54,690 nucleotides of DNA. It comes from Prosthecobacter sp. GTDB lineage: Bacteria; Verrucomicrobiota; Verrucomicrobiia; Verrucomicrobiales; Verrucomicrobiaceae. The notes beneath the pieces are model-generated. The model was not told the origin of the DNA and ran no database searches. It worked only from the letters and a program-made list of their open reading frames with translations. A program made the position numbers and the translations under genes. The first letter of the stretch is position 1, and every line of letters starts with the position of its first letter. This document shows positions 1 through 9,239 of the stretch, piece by piece. The stretch lies in contig JAFMIR010000027.1 in NCBI GenBank assembly GCA_017853885.1, positions 1-54,690 of the forward strand. Reading direction: 5' to 3'.

Positions 1-1778
1 CGCCACTCGCCCTTCCAAATCGGGCCATGATCGAGGCCGCGTGCATCACGATACAGGCTGAGGGTCGATTCCATTTGCTTCTGGAACTGCGCAAACGAGG
101 CGTCATTGAGGTGGAAGATAGATTGGGAATCCTCAGCGATGAGTTTGGCCTTCCGCAAAGCATGATGAAGCTGGATCAAGTTGTCGCCGAACATCTGCAA
201 GCGGGCGCGCTGTGTGTCGTTGGCACATTCGGCGAGGGTGGTGCGGTAGCGCTGCTCCATGGTGGCAAAGAGCGGCGCGTAGATGGCCTTCATCACCTCC
301 TCATTCACCTCATACTGGCTGCCTTTGTAAACGGGTGATTGCGCTTCCTTGTGTGCAGCCATTTTCACATCGAGTTCATCGTAAAGCGCTCGCATGTGAC
401 GCCAACCTGGCCCATAGGATCGTTCGAGCCATTCGTTCAGTGCAGCGCTCATATCCAAGAGGGGATTCCATAGCTGTTTGGCGAGTAGGTAGTTGATCGG
501 TGCGTTTACGCCCCAGGCACTGCTGCCCACCATGCGAGCTCCCCAGGTCTTGTTTTCCGAGGCGGCAGGCAGCTCGCGTTTCAAGATGTCGAGGCTTACC
601 GGCAGCGGCGCGCCATGGAAGCTACGCATCCAAGTGGAGTAGTTGTGATAGAAAAAATGCGGGGTGATCTCACCCCAGCGCTTCATCACACTCTCGAACT
701 CGGCGCGATAGGATGGCTTCAGCAGACCATAGCCGTAGTAGTTCAGCGGCGCCCAGCAGAGGCTCAAGTTGTCTGGCAGCTTCGGCGCGTCTGCGGGCGG
801 ATACTGGTAGTTGTAATACACAAATCCGCCCAGCCGCCTCCCGGGCCGCTTGTGGGCGACGATCTCAGCGACTCGCTGGTAAAAGGTGAGAATGGCGCGT
901 GCGTGGTTTGGCTTGCCATGTGGATCGGTGTCCAGCAGCGGCTGGCAGCGCTCGCAGCTGCAGAAGGCGCCGCCGTCGGTGGGGGATATGCTCGTCATCT
1001 CACGCTTCGGGTTGCGGTCGATGTTTTCGATGACGCGCTGCGCGAATAGCTCCACCAAGCCCGGCGCGGTGGTGCAGAAAAAAGTCACTTTACCGTTGCG
1101 CTGGTAGTGGCCGCCGGAGGGCTTCCATTCGGGATGCGCCTCGATGTCTGCGGGCTTCAAATAATCATCCCAAGAGTGCCCGTAGCTGCTGACAAACGAA
1201 TGGAGGCTGTTCGTTAACCGTTGATGCTTCATCCAGTCGATCACCGTGGCGTGGCGTTGCACGATCTCACGGTCACTTTCTCCGAGATAGGCTAGCGAGC
1301 GCACCGCAAAGCCCGGCTGGCTGTGAATCGGTTTCTTCGATGTAAAGTGCAGCGGCTTCTGTTTCGGCACATCCTCGCCGAGTGCTCCCGGAAACAGCCA
1401 ACGCACGCCGAGAAAGCGCTCGGCGAACTCACCCACACCCCACAGCAGGCCATGGCTCGGCAGGGCCCAGAGCCCCTGCGATGTGCTTTCATTGCCGGCG
1501 ATCACAAAACCCGTTTCCTCGGACCGGATGACAAAACCATCTTGTGGCAGCGAAGCATCCGAAACCAGCCGGATGGCTGGGTTTGCCGTTTTTTCACTCG
1601 CTACGGCCATTTCCTCACCTGTAGCGGTTGAGATGAGCCTCTGAAGCTCCTTGGCGGCCCATCGTGTGGTTTCTGCGGCGTTGGCGGCATGCTGGATCAC
1701 ACGCTTTTCCTGAGCATGAAGCATCACTGGCAGGCAGAGTGTGGCAGCGATCCGTGCTGGAAGCAGGTGCATAGGCAT
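1..1778 (-). CDS. DUF4838 protein, alpha-glucuronidase-like N-terminus (3' end beyond window)
   Basis: The frame is open from ATG 1778 to the left edge, about 592 residues with no stop, so the C-terminus is missing. It starts MPMHLLPARIAATLCLPVML, a Sec-type signal peptide. An alpha-glucuronidase-like N-terminal domain follows (around TTRWAAKELQRLI), then the DUF4838 core with the typical SPTDGGAFCSCERC motif near residues 265-276, whose three Cys could bind a metal. DUF4838 proteins are putative secreted glycan-active enzymes; no reaction is established. Its ATG overlaps the TAA of the upstream DUF1501 gene (TAATG), implying translational coupling. The next methionine (1772) is also a possible start. 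Confidence 0.82.
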   Translation of the reverse strand, partial: MPMHLLPARIAATLCLPVMLHAQEKRVIQHAANAAETTRWAAKELQRLISTATGEEMAVASEKTANPAIRLVSDASLPQDGFVIRSEETGFVIAGNESTSQGLWALPSHGLLWGVGEFAERFLGVRWLFPGALGEDVPKQKPLHFTSKKPIHSQPGFAVRSLAYLGESDREIVQRHATVIDWMKHQRLTNSLHSFVSSYGHSWDDYLKPADIEAHPEWKPSGGHYQRNGKVTFFCTTAPGLVELFAQRVIENIDRNPKREMTSISPTDGGAFCSCERCQPLLDTDPHGKPNHARAILTFYQRVAEIVAHKRPGRRLGGFVYYNYQYPPADAPKLPDNLSLCWAPLNYYGYGLLKPSYRAEFESVMKRWGEITPHFFYHNYSTWMRSFHGAPLPVSLDILKRELPAASENKTWGARMVGSSAWGVNAPINYLLAKQLWNPLLDMSAALNEWLERSYGPGWRHMRALYDELDVKMAAHKEAQSPVYKGSQYEVNEEVMKAIYAPLFATMEQRYRTTLAECANDTQRARLQMFGDNLIQLHHALRKAKLIAEDSQSIFHLNDASFAQFQKQMESTLSLYRDARGLDHGPIWKGEW

Positions 1779-3175
1779 TAGAGGATCTCCCGGATGGGTT
1801 GTCCGATGTCGACAAGATATTGCGGGCGGCCGGTTGTATCGGTGAGGGTGACGCTTCGGGTGTCGATGCCGAGGTGGTGATAGAGCGTGGCGATCACATC
1901 CTGATAATGCACCGGCCGGTCGGTGGCTTCGGCAGCGTGCTTGTCGGTGGCACCAATTGCCTGCCCGGTTTTCAATCCACCACCCGCCATGATGCCCATC
2001 GCCACTTTGGGCCAGTGATCCCGCCCGGCGTTGTTGTTGATCTTCGGCGTGCGGCCAAACTCGCCCCAGACGATGATCATGACGTCATTTAGCATGCCAC
2101 GCTCGTCCAGATCGGACACAAGCGTGTCGAGCGCATGGTCGACCAGTGGTCCGAGATAACGCATGGAGGAGAAGTTGCGTGAATGTGTGTCAAAGTCGCT
2201 GATGGAAATGCTCACACAGCGAACGCCGGCTTCGATCAGACGGCGTGCGAGAAGAAATTTTTGCGCGCATTTGGGATCCTCCATGGACTGGTAGGCATCA
2301 GCTGGCTTGTGAGCGTCTGGCGTGTAGCGCGCGAGCACCCTAGGGTCTTCCTTCTGCAGATCCATGGCCTCGGCAAACTTGCCGGACGTAAGAATGCCCA
2401 GTGAGAGCTGGGTAAACTCATCCAGCGCCTGCATCGAGCCCGTCTGATCTAAGTCACGACGCAGCATGTCCAATTCCCTTAGCAGCGTGACGCGATCTTC
2501 AAGGCGCCGCACCGTTAGCCCTTCATGCAGGGAAAGCCGCAGCTGATGACCCTCGCCGCGTCTTGCCAGCTCGGCCTTCATCCCCTGCTCAAGACCACGG
2601 TGAAACAGGTGTGAAATGTCCGGACGGAACGCTGCGCTTGCCGCGCCAAGAAATCCAGGCCGGGCGCTGTTTCGCACCAGTGGCCGTCCTTGCATCAAGT
2701 CGACGAAAATCGGCGCGCTGTCCTTTGTCGTCGTCATGAGGCGGCTCAAGGCGCAGCCCATTGCCGGCCTGCCGCCAATCGATGCGAGGTCCTTCTCGCC
2801 AAAGCCCGACTGACACTGAAACGCATCGTGATTTCCCATCGCGCCGGTGAGTGAGCGCAGGAACACATACTTGTCCGCCCGCGCCGCCAGTCGTGGCAGC
2901 AACTCCGTGAGATGTAGCCCTGGAATGCATGTGCGCAGTGATTTGAACTCGCCACGTATTTCTTGTGGAGCGTCTGGCTTTGGATCAATGAGGTCCATTT
3001 GTGGCGGACCACCATCGAGATGCACATGGATCACCGCCTTGGGCGACGAACGAATGCCCGCCGCAGTCTCCGCTCTCAGAAGCGATGGCAAAGCCAACCC
3101 GCCCACGCCCAACGCACCCGCCCGCAGGAAACTGCGGCGTGCGAGATGTGCAGAGTCATCAGCAAAGGTGAGCAT
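1778..3175 (-). CDS. DUF1501 family exported protein
   Basis: This is a 465-residue protein of the DUF1501 family, a branch of the alkaline phosphatase/sulfatase fold common in Planctomycetes and Verrucomicrobia, with unknown substrate. A Tat signal (ARRSFLRAG, residues 12-20) precedes a hydrophobic stretch. Family motifs visible are HLDGGPPQMDLIDPKP near residue 55 and WGEFGRTPKINNNAGRDHWP near residue 370. ATG 3175 is preferred to the in-frame start at 3187 because the decayed DUF1501 copy at 24929 begins in the same way (MLAF). The gene overlaps the DUF4838 gene downstream and lies 51 nt after the sialidase pseudogene. No DUF1549/DUF1553 partner is adjacent. Confidence 0.9.
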   Translation of the reverse strand: MLTFADDSAHLARRSFLRAGALGVGGLALPSLLRAETAAGIRSSPKAVIHVHLDGGPPQMDLIDPKPDAPQEIRGEFKSLRTCIPGLHLTELLPRLAARADKYVFLRSLTGAMGNHDAFQCQSGFGEKDLASIGGRPAMGCALSRLMTTTKDSAPIFVDLMQGRPLVRNSARPGFLGAASAAFRPDISHLFHRGLEQGMKAELARRGEGHQLRLSLHEGLTVRRLEDRVTLLRELDMLRRDLDQTGSMQALDEFTQLSLGILTSGKFAEAMDLQKEDPRVLARYTPDAHKPADAYQSMEDPKCAQKFLLARRLIEAGVRCVSISISDFDTHSRNFSSMRYLGPLVDHALDTLVSDLDERGMLNDVMIIVWGEFGRTPKINNNAGRDHWPKVAMGIMAGGGLKTGQAIGATDKHAAEATDRPVHYQDVIATLYHHLGIDTRSVTLTDTTGRPQYLVDIGQPIREIL

Positions 3176-3226
3176 GAGTGCATGCAACCTACGCCACGGC
3201 TCATGGACGGCTTTCCGTGTGTTGCC

Positions 3227-4077
3227 TTAAGGTTTCTGTATGGCTGGCGCTTTTCGGCCGTGCAACCACTCGGGCGCTAACTTCACAAAGGCGATCTGCT
3301 CATACACGTCCTTCTCACCGCACTCGATGAGCGTGCGTGTGCTGCCGTGGCCGGAAATCGTGCGCGCATTCATGAGCAGCGTGTGGTTGTTCACTTCGAT
3401 GACCTGCGGCTCGCTGGTGTAATCCGCAGCATCCGCGCCGAGTTGCTAGGTCTCGCCGTGATCATCGGAAAAGAGCCTTTGAGTGGGATACACGCCGCCC
3501 TCGGTGTGATAAGCCGACATGAGGATGCGGTCGGTTTTGGACACGCCGCCGCGCAAAAACAAGCCCTGGCTAGGTCCGGTGACATACCAGCCACAGTTCG
3601 CCTTTCGCGCGTTCGTGGAGATGTCGTGCGGCGCGGCCCACTTCGCGCCATCGTCATCGCTGTGCGTGATCCACACGCTTGTGTCGGGCACTTTGCCTGC
3701 GACGATGTCCTACTGCCGGCTGCGGGTGAAAGCGAGCCAAAGACGACCCTTCGACGCGTCATGAACGACGCAAGGATTGCCACATGTGTCGCGCTCGAGA
3801 TTGGCGATGACCTGTTGTGTTGTGGTTGCCACGCCTGCCCGTGATCGAAACTGTGTCACAAAACGATGTCCACATCGCCAAACATGCGCCGCTGCTCCAT
3901 GCATCGCTCCGCAAAGACCATTAGCGGCTTCTTCGGCATCCACTAGATGGTCGAGATGAGGTAGATGCGCGCGCTTTCATCACCTGCTTTGAACGGCAGG
4001 GTGTCAAGCAACGCTTGACTCTGTCCGAGCGCGCAGGTAGTCAAGGCAAGGAGGAGAAAAAGTCGAAGATGATGCAT
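3227..4077 (-). pseudogene. Decayed exo-alpha-sialidase (BNR/Asp-box) gene
   Basis: The minus strand encodes a recognisable sialidase in pieces. ATG 4077 opens a signal peptide (MHHLRLFLLLALTTCALG). In-frame stops occur at 3943-3945 (TAG) and 3856-3858 (TGA). Reading must then shift frame between about 3858 and 3790, and further stops lie at 3710-3712 and 3446-3448, the last where Trp of an Asp box is expected (HGET-stop-QLG). Asp-box-like repeats remain: HSFDHGQAW, THSDDDGAKW and LFSDDHGET. After LLMNARTISGHG the sequence jumps to a C-terminal family motif (ECGEKDVYEQIAFVKLAPEW), suggesting an internal deletion. It ends at TAA 3227-3229. Family sialidases cleave terminal sialic acids; this copy cannot be functional. 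Confidence 0.85.
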
Positions 4078-4085
4078 GCAGTTGG

Positions 4086-5132
4086 TTATCTGGACTCAAA
4101 TCGACCCTCCGGCCAGCCGTTGGCATAGCTCACGATCCACACGCCGTTGGCGGTCGGGTAACGGATGTCTTCTTTGCGCTCAAAGTCAGTCAACCCGGCC
4201 CGCCGCGCGGTTTTGAGCACCTCGCCCGCGATGTGGCGAAGGATGGCGGTGCGGTTGCCGAGGGCGTGGCCGGTGGTCGTGAACATCTTGCCATCGATCA
4301 GGTCCTTCGTGACGCGCACATAGGTGAAGTCGAGCCCGTTCGCGGTCATGTTTGCAGCATACTTGTCCACAATGCCGTCGGTTTGATCATCGACGCCATG
4401 CACGGTAAAAATCTTCGCCGTGCAGCCGAGTTGCTTCATCCGCGCGAGATGCGCTGGATGGCCGAGGTCATGCAGTTCTTGGCGATCGGGCGAAAGATAA
4501 AACGGATGCTGCGGATCGCGCACGTAGCGGGCGTTCAGCGCGCTTCCGCCGGGTAGATTGAAGGCGATGTCATTGGTGAGCTTCTTCATGCCGCACATGT
4601 CGATCACCGCGGCGAAGGTGCGCGGCGCGAACTTGTTTGCCATCAGGCTGACATTGCCGCCGCCACTGCCGCCCGTGGTGAAAAGCCGTGCGCTGTCGAA
4701 CGCGATGCCGTGTCGGCGTAGATCGCTCATCACGAAATGCAGCGCACGCAACGCGTCCAGCGCCTGCAGCCAGCCGAAGTCGTAGGGTTCCGGGTCCTTA
4801 ATCGACGCCTGCGGCCCGCTTTGCAGATAATCGACGCCGACCGCGATCACATTGAACTCATTCGCCAGCATGCCCGGATCGGCCGAGCCGCCGGAGGCCA
4901 CGCCGCCCCAGTTGTGCAGCGACAGCATGATGCCCGTGTCCGCCTTCACGCCCTCGATCTTCGATCCCGCGCCCGGATACCGCACATGCACGGCTATCTC
5001 TCGCGGCCCCGGCTTCAGCGGCCACTCCTGCGCAGGGATCGATACCATGCCCATCGTCGTCGGCAGTGTGGGCTCGCCGTAGGCGAGGCAAATCAAACCG
5101 AGGTAGTGAATGAATAACAAGGTTCGGAGCAT
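4086..5132 (-). CDS. Exported alpha/beta hydrolase
   Basis: This is an alpha/beta hydrolase of the prolyl-oligopeptidase/esterase type, 348 residues from ATG 5132. That start gives a clean signal peptide (MLRTLLFIHYLGLICLAYG). A GTG at 5168 in the same frame overlaps the upstream TGA (GTGA) and is the alternative. The nucleophile elbow is FTTGGSGGGNV (Ser about residue 156). Likely acid and base residues lie in VHGVDDQTDG and TTGHALGNR. LSLHNWGG may form the oxyanion region. Context of glycosidase and phosphoesterase genes suggests de-esterification of a glycan or organic ester outside the cytoplasm, but the substrate cannot be read from the sequence. Confidence 0.83.
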   Translation of the reverse strand: MLRTLLFIHYLGLICLAYGEPTLPTTMGMVSIPAQEWPLKPGPREIAVHVRYPGAGSKIEGVKADTGIMLSLHNWGGVASGGSADPGMLANEFNVIAVGVDYLQSGPQASIKDPEPYDFGWLQALDALRALHFVMSDLRRHGIAFDSARLFTTGGSGGGNVSLMANKFAPRTFAAVIDMCGMKKLTNDIAFNLPGGSALNARYVRDPQHPFYLSPDRQELHDLGHPAHLARMKQLGCTAKIFTVHGVDDQTDGIVDKYAANMTANGLDFTYVRVTKDLIDGKMFTTTGHALGNRTAILRHIAGEVLKTARRAGLTDFERKEDIRYPTANGVWIVSYANGWPEGRFESR

Positions 5133-5164
5133 GCGGTGTCGTCGGTTGGAGATTTTCTTCGAAT

Positions 5165-6055
5165 TCACGCCTGCGACACAGGCAGCGACTTCTCGGCGCC
5201 GCCTTCCTCGCCAGTCACACGATACTGCAACGTCATCGTGCCGTTGACGATGGTGACCAGCGTATAGCCGGGACGAAACTCCTTGGGATTATAGCCGGGG
5301 GCCTTCTGCTCCTCCAGCTTCCGGTCCTGGTTGTAGAGGGCCGAGGGAAACAAAATCTCGTGCACCGGTTTGTGGTCATCCCAGCCACGCAGTCCGTTGT
5401 GAAAGTGACCGTGGAACAAGCCGATGATGCGTGAATCGTGTTTTTTCATCGTCTCGTAAAAGACGGTCTGACCGTTTGCAGACTTCACATACCAGCCGCG
5501 ATCGGGATGGGCGTTGGTGTGAACGGGGACATGCGTGCAGATGAGCAGGCGGAGGTTTTTCGACGCGGCCTCCTGACAGGTCCGCGCAAGCCAGGCGAGC
5601 TGCTCGTCGCTGAAAAATCCTTCGTGCGAATCAGTGCGCGAATTGTTCATCAGCACCACGCGCAGCCAGTCGTGGTCAAAGAACACGTCGACCTCCTTAC
5701 GGATGTATTTTTTTAAATCCTCCGGCTTGTCGTGGTTGCCGGGGATCTCGTAAACCGGTCTGGTGATCGTCTTCCTCACCTCGAGGTAACGCGCATACTG
5801 CGGTTCGCGCTGGCCATCGACGATGTCGCCCAGATGAAGCACAAAAGCGCCCGGAGCGGCTTGCACCTCGGCAGCGGTCTTTGCCCAGAGGCGCTCGGGA
5901 GCGGCACTGTCATTCTTGCCGATGTGCGTGTCCGTGATGATGACGAAGCTCAGAGGAGCCAGCGAGGCCGATTGCAAGGACGCAGGACGCAAAACGGCTA
6001 CTGCCGCGCTGGTGAAAGCGAGATCGCGAGTGAATTGACGGCGGTTGGTGTCCAT
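5165..6055 (-). CDS. Tat-exported calcineurin-like metallophosphoesterase
   Basis: This 296-residue metallophosphoesterase shows the two-metal motifs in order: DTHIG (residues 42-46), GDIVDGQ, GNHDKP, THVPVH and HGHFHNG. ATG 6055 is chosen because it places the Tat motif NRRQFTRDL at residues 4-12. The upstream in-frame start at 6082 would add nine residues. Family members hydrolyse phosphomonoesters or diesters; the substrate is unknown. The gene follows a second Tat-exported phosphoesterase (6089-7153) and its TGA overlaps the GTG that could start the downstream hydrolase, so the three genes look like one operon. Confidence 0.88.
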   Translation of the reverse strand: MDTNRRQFTRDLAFTSAAVAVLRPASLQSASLAPLSFVIITDTHIGKNDSAAPERLWAKTAAEVQAAPGAFVLHLGDIVDGQREPQYARYLEVRKTITRPVYEIPGNHDKPEDLKKYIRKEVDVFFDHDWLRVVLMNNSRTDSHEGFFSDEQLAWLARTCQEAASKNLRLLICTHVPVHTNAHPDRGWYVKSANGQTVFYETMKKHDSRIIGLFHGHFHNGLRGWDDHKPVHEILFPSALYNQDRKLEEQKAPGYNPKEFRPGYTLVTIVNGTMTLQYRVTGEEGGAEKSLPVSQA

Positions 6056-6088
6056 GGGCAGAGACGAGAGCCAGAAAAACATGGTGCG

Positions 6089-7153
6089 TCACACCGAAAG
6101 CGGGAAGCTCCAGACCTGCGGTGTCCATGCGCCGGTCTGCCAGCCGTCCTTCGTGCCAAATTCGCGCACGCGCATTTCTCTCGCGGCAATCTCGACATGC
6201 AGGATGGCTTGCGCGGGCTTGTCGAAGTGCGCGGCGTTATCGGTGTTCAGGGACGGCACGCCCTCGGTAACGTGATCGTCCTTCGTGCCGTTCCAGCGTG
6301 CGATCTTGCGCGTGTGCGTGTGGCCGCACATTGTCGCGGCGATTCGATACGGCTTTAGCGCGGCGTGAAAAGCCTGCGCATCGCCATAGTCCCACTCGTG
6401 GCTCTTCACCTTGTCATCCGGCACGGTCTCCGAGTAGCGATGGACATCCACATGATGCACGAGCACGACCGGGCGACCGCTTTTGCCGACATGCGTCTCC
6501 AGATCCTGCTTCAAAAACGGCAGACTGCCCATCGGCGCGTATCGCCGCGTGCGCGCGACCTCCGGCGCATCGCCCACGACGATGCCGAGCGCCACAAAAT
6601 GCACGCCGCCCCAGTCCCAGGAGTAGTGCAGGCCGTTCTCTGAGCGATTCACGATGCCAGTACGCCTCTGATTGCGCTCCTTGATGCCCGTGATCACCGG
6701 ACCATCGCCACGCGGGCTGTCGTGATTGCCATGCACCTCGCGCACCGGCCAGCGCAGCTTCCCATCGCCGCCGTTCAGCCCCCAGTCCGCCGTGAACGCC
6801 GCGAATTCCGTCTCCGCCATCGCATGCTTGGCCGGACCTTTGTCGCCATTGTCCACGAGATCGCCCGCATGAATCACCCCGCTCGGCACCGGCACCACAC
6901 CACCGCCGATCCCTTCAGGAAACGCCGTGCGCGGCAGCTCATTCAACTGGCGCACCAGCGCCGCATTGTAGCTCGCGGAGACTTCATCCATCACCTTGAT
7001 GTTCTCCTTCTGCGCGCAGTAATGCGTGTCCCCGACCAAAAAAAACGAAACCGCGTCCTCACGCTCCGATGCCGTCAAACACAGTCTTGCAACTGCGGCG
7101 ACACTGGTAAAGGCGGCATCACGAAGAAAACGGCGGCGTGTGGTGGGAGTCAT
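6089..7153 (-). CDS. Tat-exported calcineurin-like metallophosphoesterase
   Basis: This 354-residue protein is a second metallophosphoesterase. It begins MTPTTRRRFLRDAAFTS with a consensus twin-arginine motif; this fixes the start at ATG 7153, since the upstream in-frame start at 7243 would bury the signal behind 30 residues. Metal-binding motifs are GDTHYC (residues 41-46), HAGDLVDNGD, VHGNHDSPRGDG, VHHVDVH and CGHTHTRK. It is only distantly similar to the next gene, so the two are probably not a recent duplication. It is the first gene of the minus-strand run and is divergent from the glycosidase at 7449. Confidence 0.88.
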   Translation of the reverse strand: MTPTTRRRFLRDAAFTSVAAVARLCLTASEREDAVSFFLVGDTHYCAQKENIKVMDEVSASYNAALVRQLNELPRTAFPEGIGGGVVPVPSGVIHAGDLVDNGDKGPAKHAMAETEFAAFTADWGLNGGDGKLRWPVREVHGNHDSPRGDGPVITGIKERNQRRTGIVNRSENGLHYSWDWGGVHFVALGIVVGDAPEVARTRRYAPMGSLPFLKQDLETHVGKSGRPVVLVHHVDVHRYSETVPDDKVKSHEWDYGDAQAFHAALKPYRIAATMCGHTHTRKIARWNGTKDDHVTEGVPSLNTDNAAHFDKPAQAILHVEIAAREMRVREFGTKDGWQTGAWTPQVWSFPLSV

Positions 7154-7448
7154 ACGGCAGTCCAAACGCTGCTGCACAGCCCACTTTCTCCATCCGATGA
7201 CTTGGTGCCGCAGTATGCGCTGAAAGCGGTTTGTCCTATCCAAGCCTCAACGCATTCTTCATTGCTTTCAAAAAGAGCACAGGCTGCACTTCAGAGGAGT
7301 GCCAAAGGGATCGGCGGCTCTGAAAGTGAGTGCAGCACTTCGGCGCGGCATGCTGGGTAGAAGTGCTGCGACTTGGCTGCTCGAATGCGCATGGGCGCGG
7401 CTATTTCGCGGCTATTGCAGCGCATTCTTTCTCGTGGCAATGGAACTC
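7154..7448. other. Divergent intergenic region with a 10-bp inverted repeat
   Basis: About 295 nt separate the phosphoesterase (minus) from the glycosidase (plus). I see no convincing sigma-70 promoter. The one structured element is a perfect 10-bp inverted repeat, GCAGCACTTC at 7332-7341 and GAAGTGCTGC at 7360-7369, with an 18-nt loop. It could be an operator or 5' leader hairpin of the glycosidase gene. Confidence 0.35.
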
Positions 7449-9215
7449 ATGCGGATATTCGCCTTCTCATTGGCACTCCTCCTCTCACATGCTCAAGCCG
7501 AGGTGAGGCTCATCAATCATGACGGGCGTTTTGAATTGAGGCGGGATGGTAAACCTTTCTTCGTCAAAGGTGCGGGAGGTGATGAGCGGGCGATGGCTTC
7601 ACTGGCGAAGGCAGGTGGCAACACCTTGCGGCTGTGGGGCGATGATCGGCTGGGAGAAATGCTCAATCAGGCACAGCAGAATGGACTCACAGTCATCGCT
7701 GGCATTTGGCTCGGTCAAGTTCGGCAGGGATTTGATTGGTCGGATGCGGACAGTCTCATCCAGCAGCGAAAACACATCCGTGAGGTTGTTTTGAAGCACA
7801 AAGATCATCCGGCGCTGCTGTGCTGGGCGCTGGGGAATGAAATGGAGGACAAAGAGGGCAAAAACGGCGCGGTGTGGACGGTGGTCAACAACCTGGCGGT
7901 GATGGTGAAGCAACTCGACCCCGCGCATCCGACCATGACGGTGATCGCCGAGATCGGTGGTCAAAAAGTACGCTCGGTCCATGCGCTTTGCCCGGAGATC
8001 GACATCCTCGGCATCAACTCCTACTGCGGCGCTGCTTCATTGCCCGAGCGTTACCGAAAGGCGGGGGGCACCAAGCCTTACCTGCTCACCGAGTTCGGCC
8101 CGGCGGGCATTTGGGAAGTGAAGAAGAACAGCATCGCCGCGTATGAGGAGCCGACTAGCACGGAGAAGGCAAAAACATATCGCCAAGTGTATGAGAAGGC
8201 TGTGCTCGGCGAGCCTGCGCTCTGCCTCGGCTCCTGCGCCTTTCTTTGGGGCCAGAAACAAGAAGTGACCGCCACCTGGTTCAGCATGCTTCTCACCGAT
8301 GGCACGAGACTCGGCCCAGCGGATGTCATGCAGGAGCTGTGGAGCGGATCAGCGCCGACGAATCGCTGCCCTGAAATTCGGGCGATCAATGTCGAAGGCA
8401 GCGCTTCATTGCTCGATCCTGCTGCGAAACTGCATGCAAAACTCGAGGTCACTGATCCCGAGGACAAACCGCTGCGTGTCGAATGGATGGTCCAACGTGA
8501 TCACGGCGAATACGGCACTGGTGGTGATGCCGAGATTGTGCCGCCAACTTTTCCCACGGCCATCACTCGTGATGATGCGCATAGCGCTGACATCACGCTG
8601 CCGGGTGAGCCGGGCTTGTATCGCCTATTCGCAACCGTGCGTGATGAAGCAGGCGGCGGTGCCACGGCGAATGTGCCGCTGCGCATTCGTGGCGAAGAGA
8701 GAATGCCACCCGGAAAGAAGCCCACGCTGCCCTTCATCGTGTATGCCGAGGGCGACGAGACCGCGAGCATTTCGAGCGGCTGGATGGGCGACACGAAGTC
8801 CCTGCAGCTCGATCCCAAACACCCGGAGCGGCCCCACGCTGGCAAAGCGGCACTGAAATGCGCCTTCAGCGCCACGAGCGGCTGGTGTGGTGTCGCCTGG
8901 CAAAGTCCCGCTGGCGATTGGGGCGACCGCGGCGGAGGTCACGACCTCAGCGGAGCCTCGAAGGTCACCTTTTGGGCGCGGGGCGAAAGTGGGGGCGAAG
9001 TGGTGAGCTTCAAATTTGGCATCCTCGGTAAAGAGAAGCGATTTCATGACACGGCCTCGGGCGCGTTGGAAAATGTAGCACTCAGCAAGGATTGGCAGCG
9101 CTACGAAATTGCCGCCAGCGGAGACCTCACCCGCATCAAAACTGCGTTCTCCTGGTCCACCGCGTCGAACGGTCAACCCGTGGTGTTTTATGTGGATGAG
9201 GTGCGCTGGGAGTGA
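7449..9215 (+). CDS. Secreted TIM-barrel glycoside hydrolase (clan GH-A-like) with C-terminal jelly-roll domain
   Basis: This 588-residue protein begins with a signal peptide (MRIFAFSLALLLSHAQA). ATG 7440, three codons upstream, is equally possible. The N-terminal half resembles GH2/GH5-type TIM barrels: GGNTLRLWGDDRL, then the acid/base motif WALGNEME (Glu 131) and the nucleophile motif LLTEFGPAG (Glu 215). An immunoglobulin-like region follows (about residues 315-425). The C-terminal 160 residues look like a carbohydrate-binding jelly roll, with SGWCGVAW and VVFYVDEVRW. It is likely a retaining exo- or endo-glycosidase acting outside the cytoplasm; the family number and substrate are not determinable here. 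Confidence 0.85.
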   Translation: MRIFAFSLALLLSHAQAEVRLINHDGRFELRRDGKPFFVKGAGGDERAMASLAKAGGNTLRLWGDDRLGEMLNQAQQNGLTVIAGIWLGQVRQGFDWSDADSLIQQRKHIREVVLKHKDHPALLCWALGNEMEDKEGKNGAVWTVVNNLAVMVKQLDPAHPTMTVIAEIGGQKVRSVHALCPEIDILGINSYCGAASLPERYRKAGGTKPYLLTEFGPAGIWEVKKNSIAAYEEPTSTEKAKTYRQVYEKAVLGEPALCLGSCAFLWGQKQEVTATWFSMLLTDGTRLGPADVMQELWSGSAPTNRCPEIRAINVEGSASLLDPAAKLHAKLEVTDPEDKPLRVEWMVQRDHGEYGTGGDAEIVPPTFPTAITRDDAHSADITLPGEPGLYRLFATVRDEAGGGATANVPLRIRGEERMPPGKKPTLPFIVYAEGDETASISSGWMGDTKSLQLDPKHPERPHAGKAALKCAFSATSGWCGVAWQSPAGDWGDRGGGHDLSGASKVTFWARGESGGEVVSFKFGILGKEKRFHDTASGALENVALSKDWQRYEIAASGDLTRIKTAFSWSTASNGQPVVFYVDEVRWE

Positions 9216-9239
9216 TCCTCTAACCAACACGCCCAGTCC

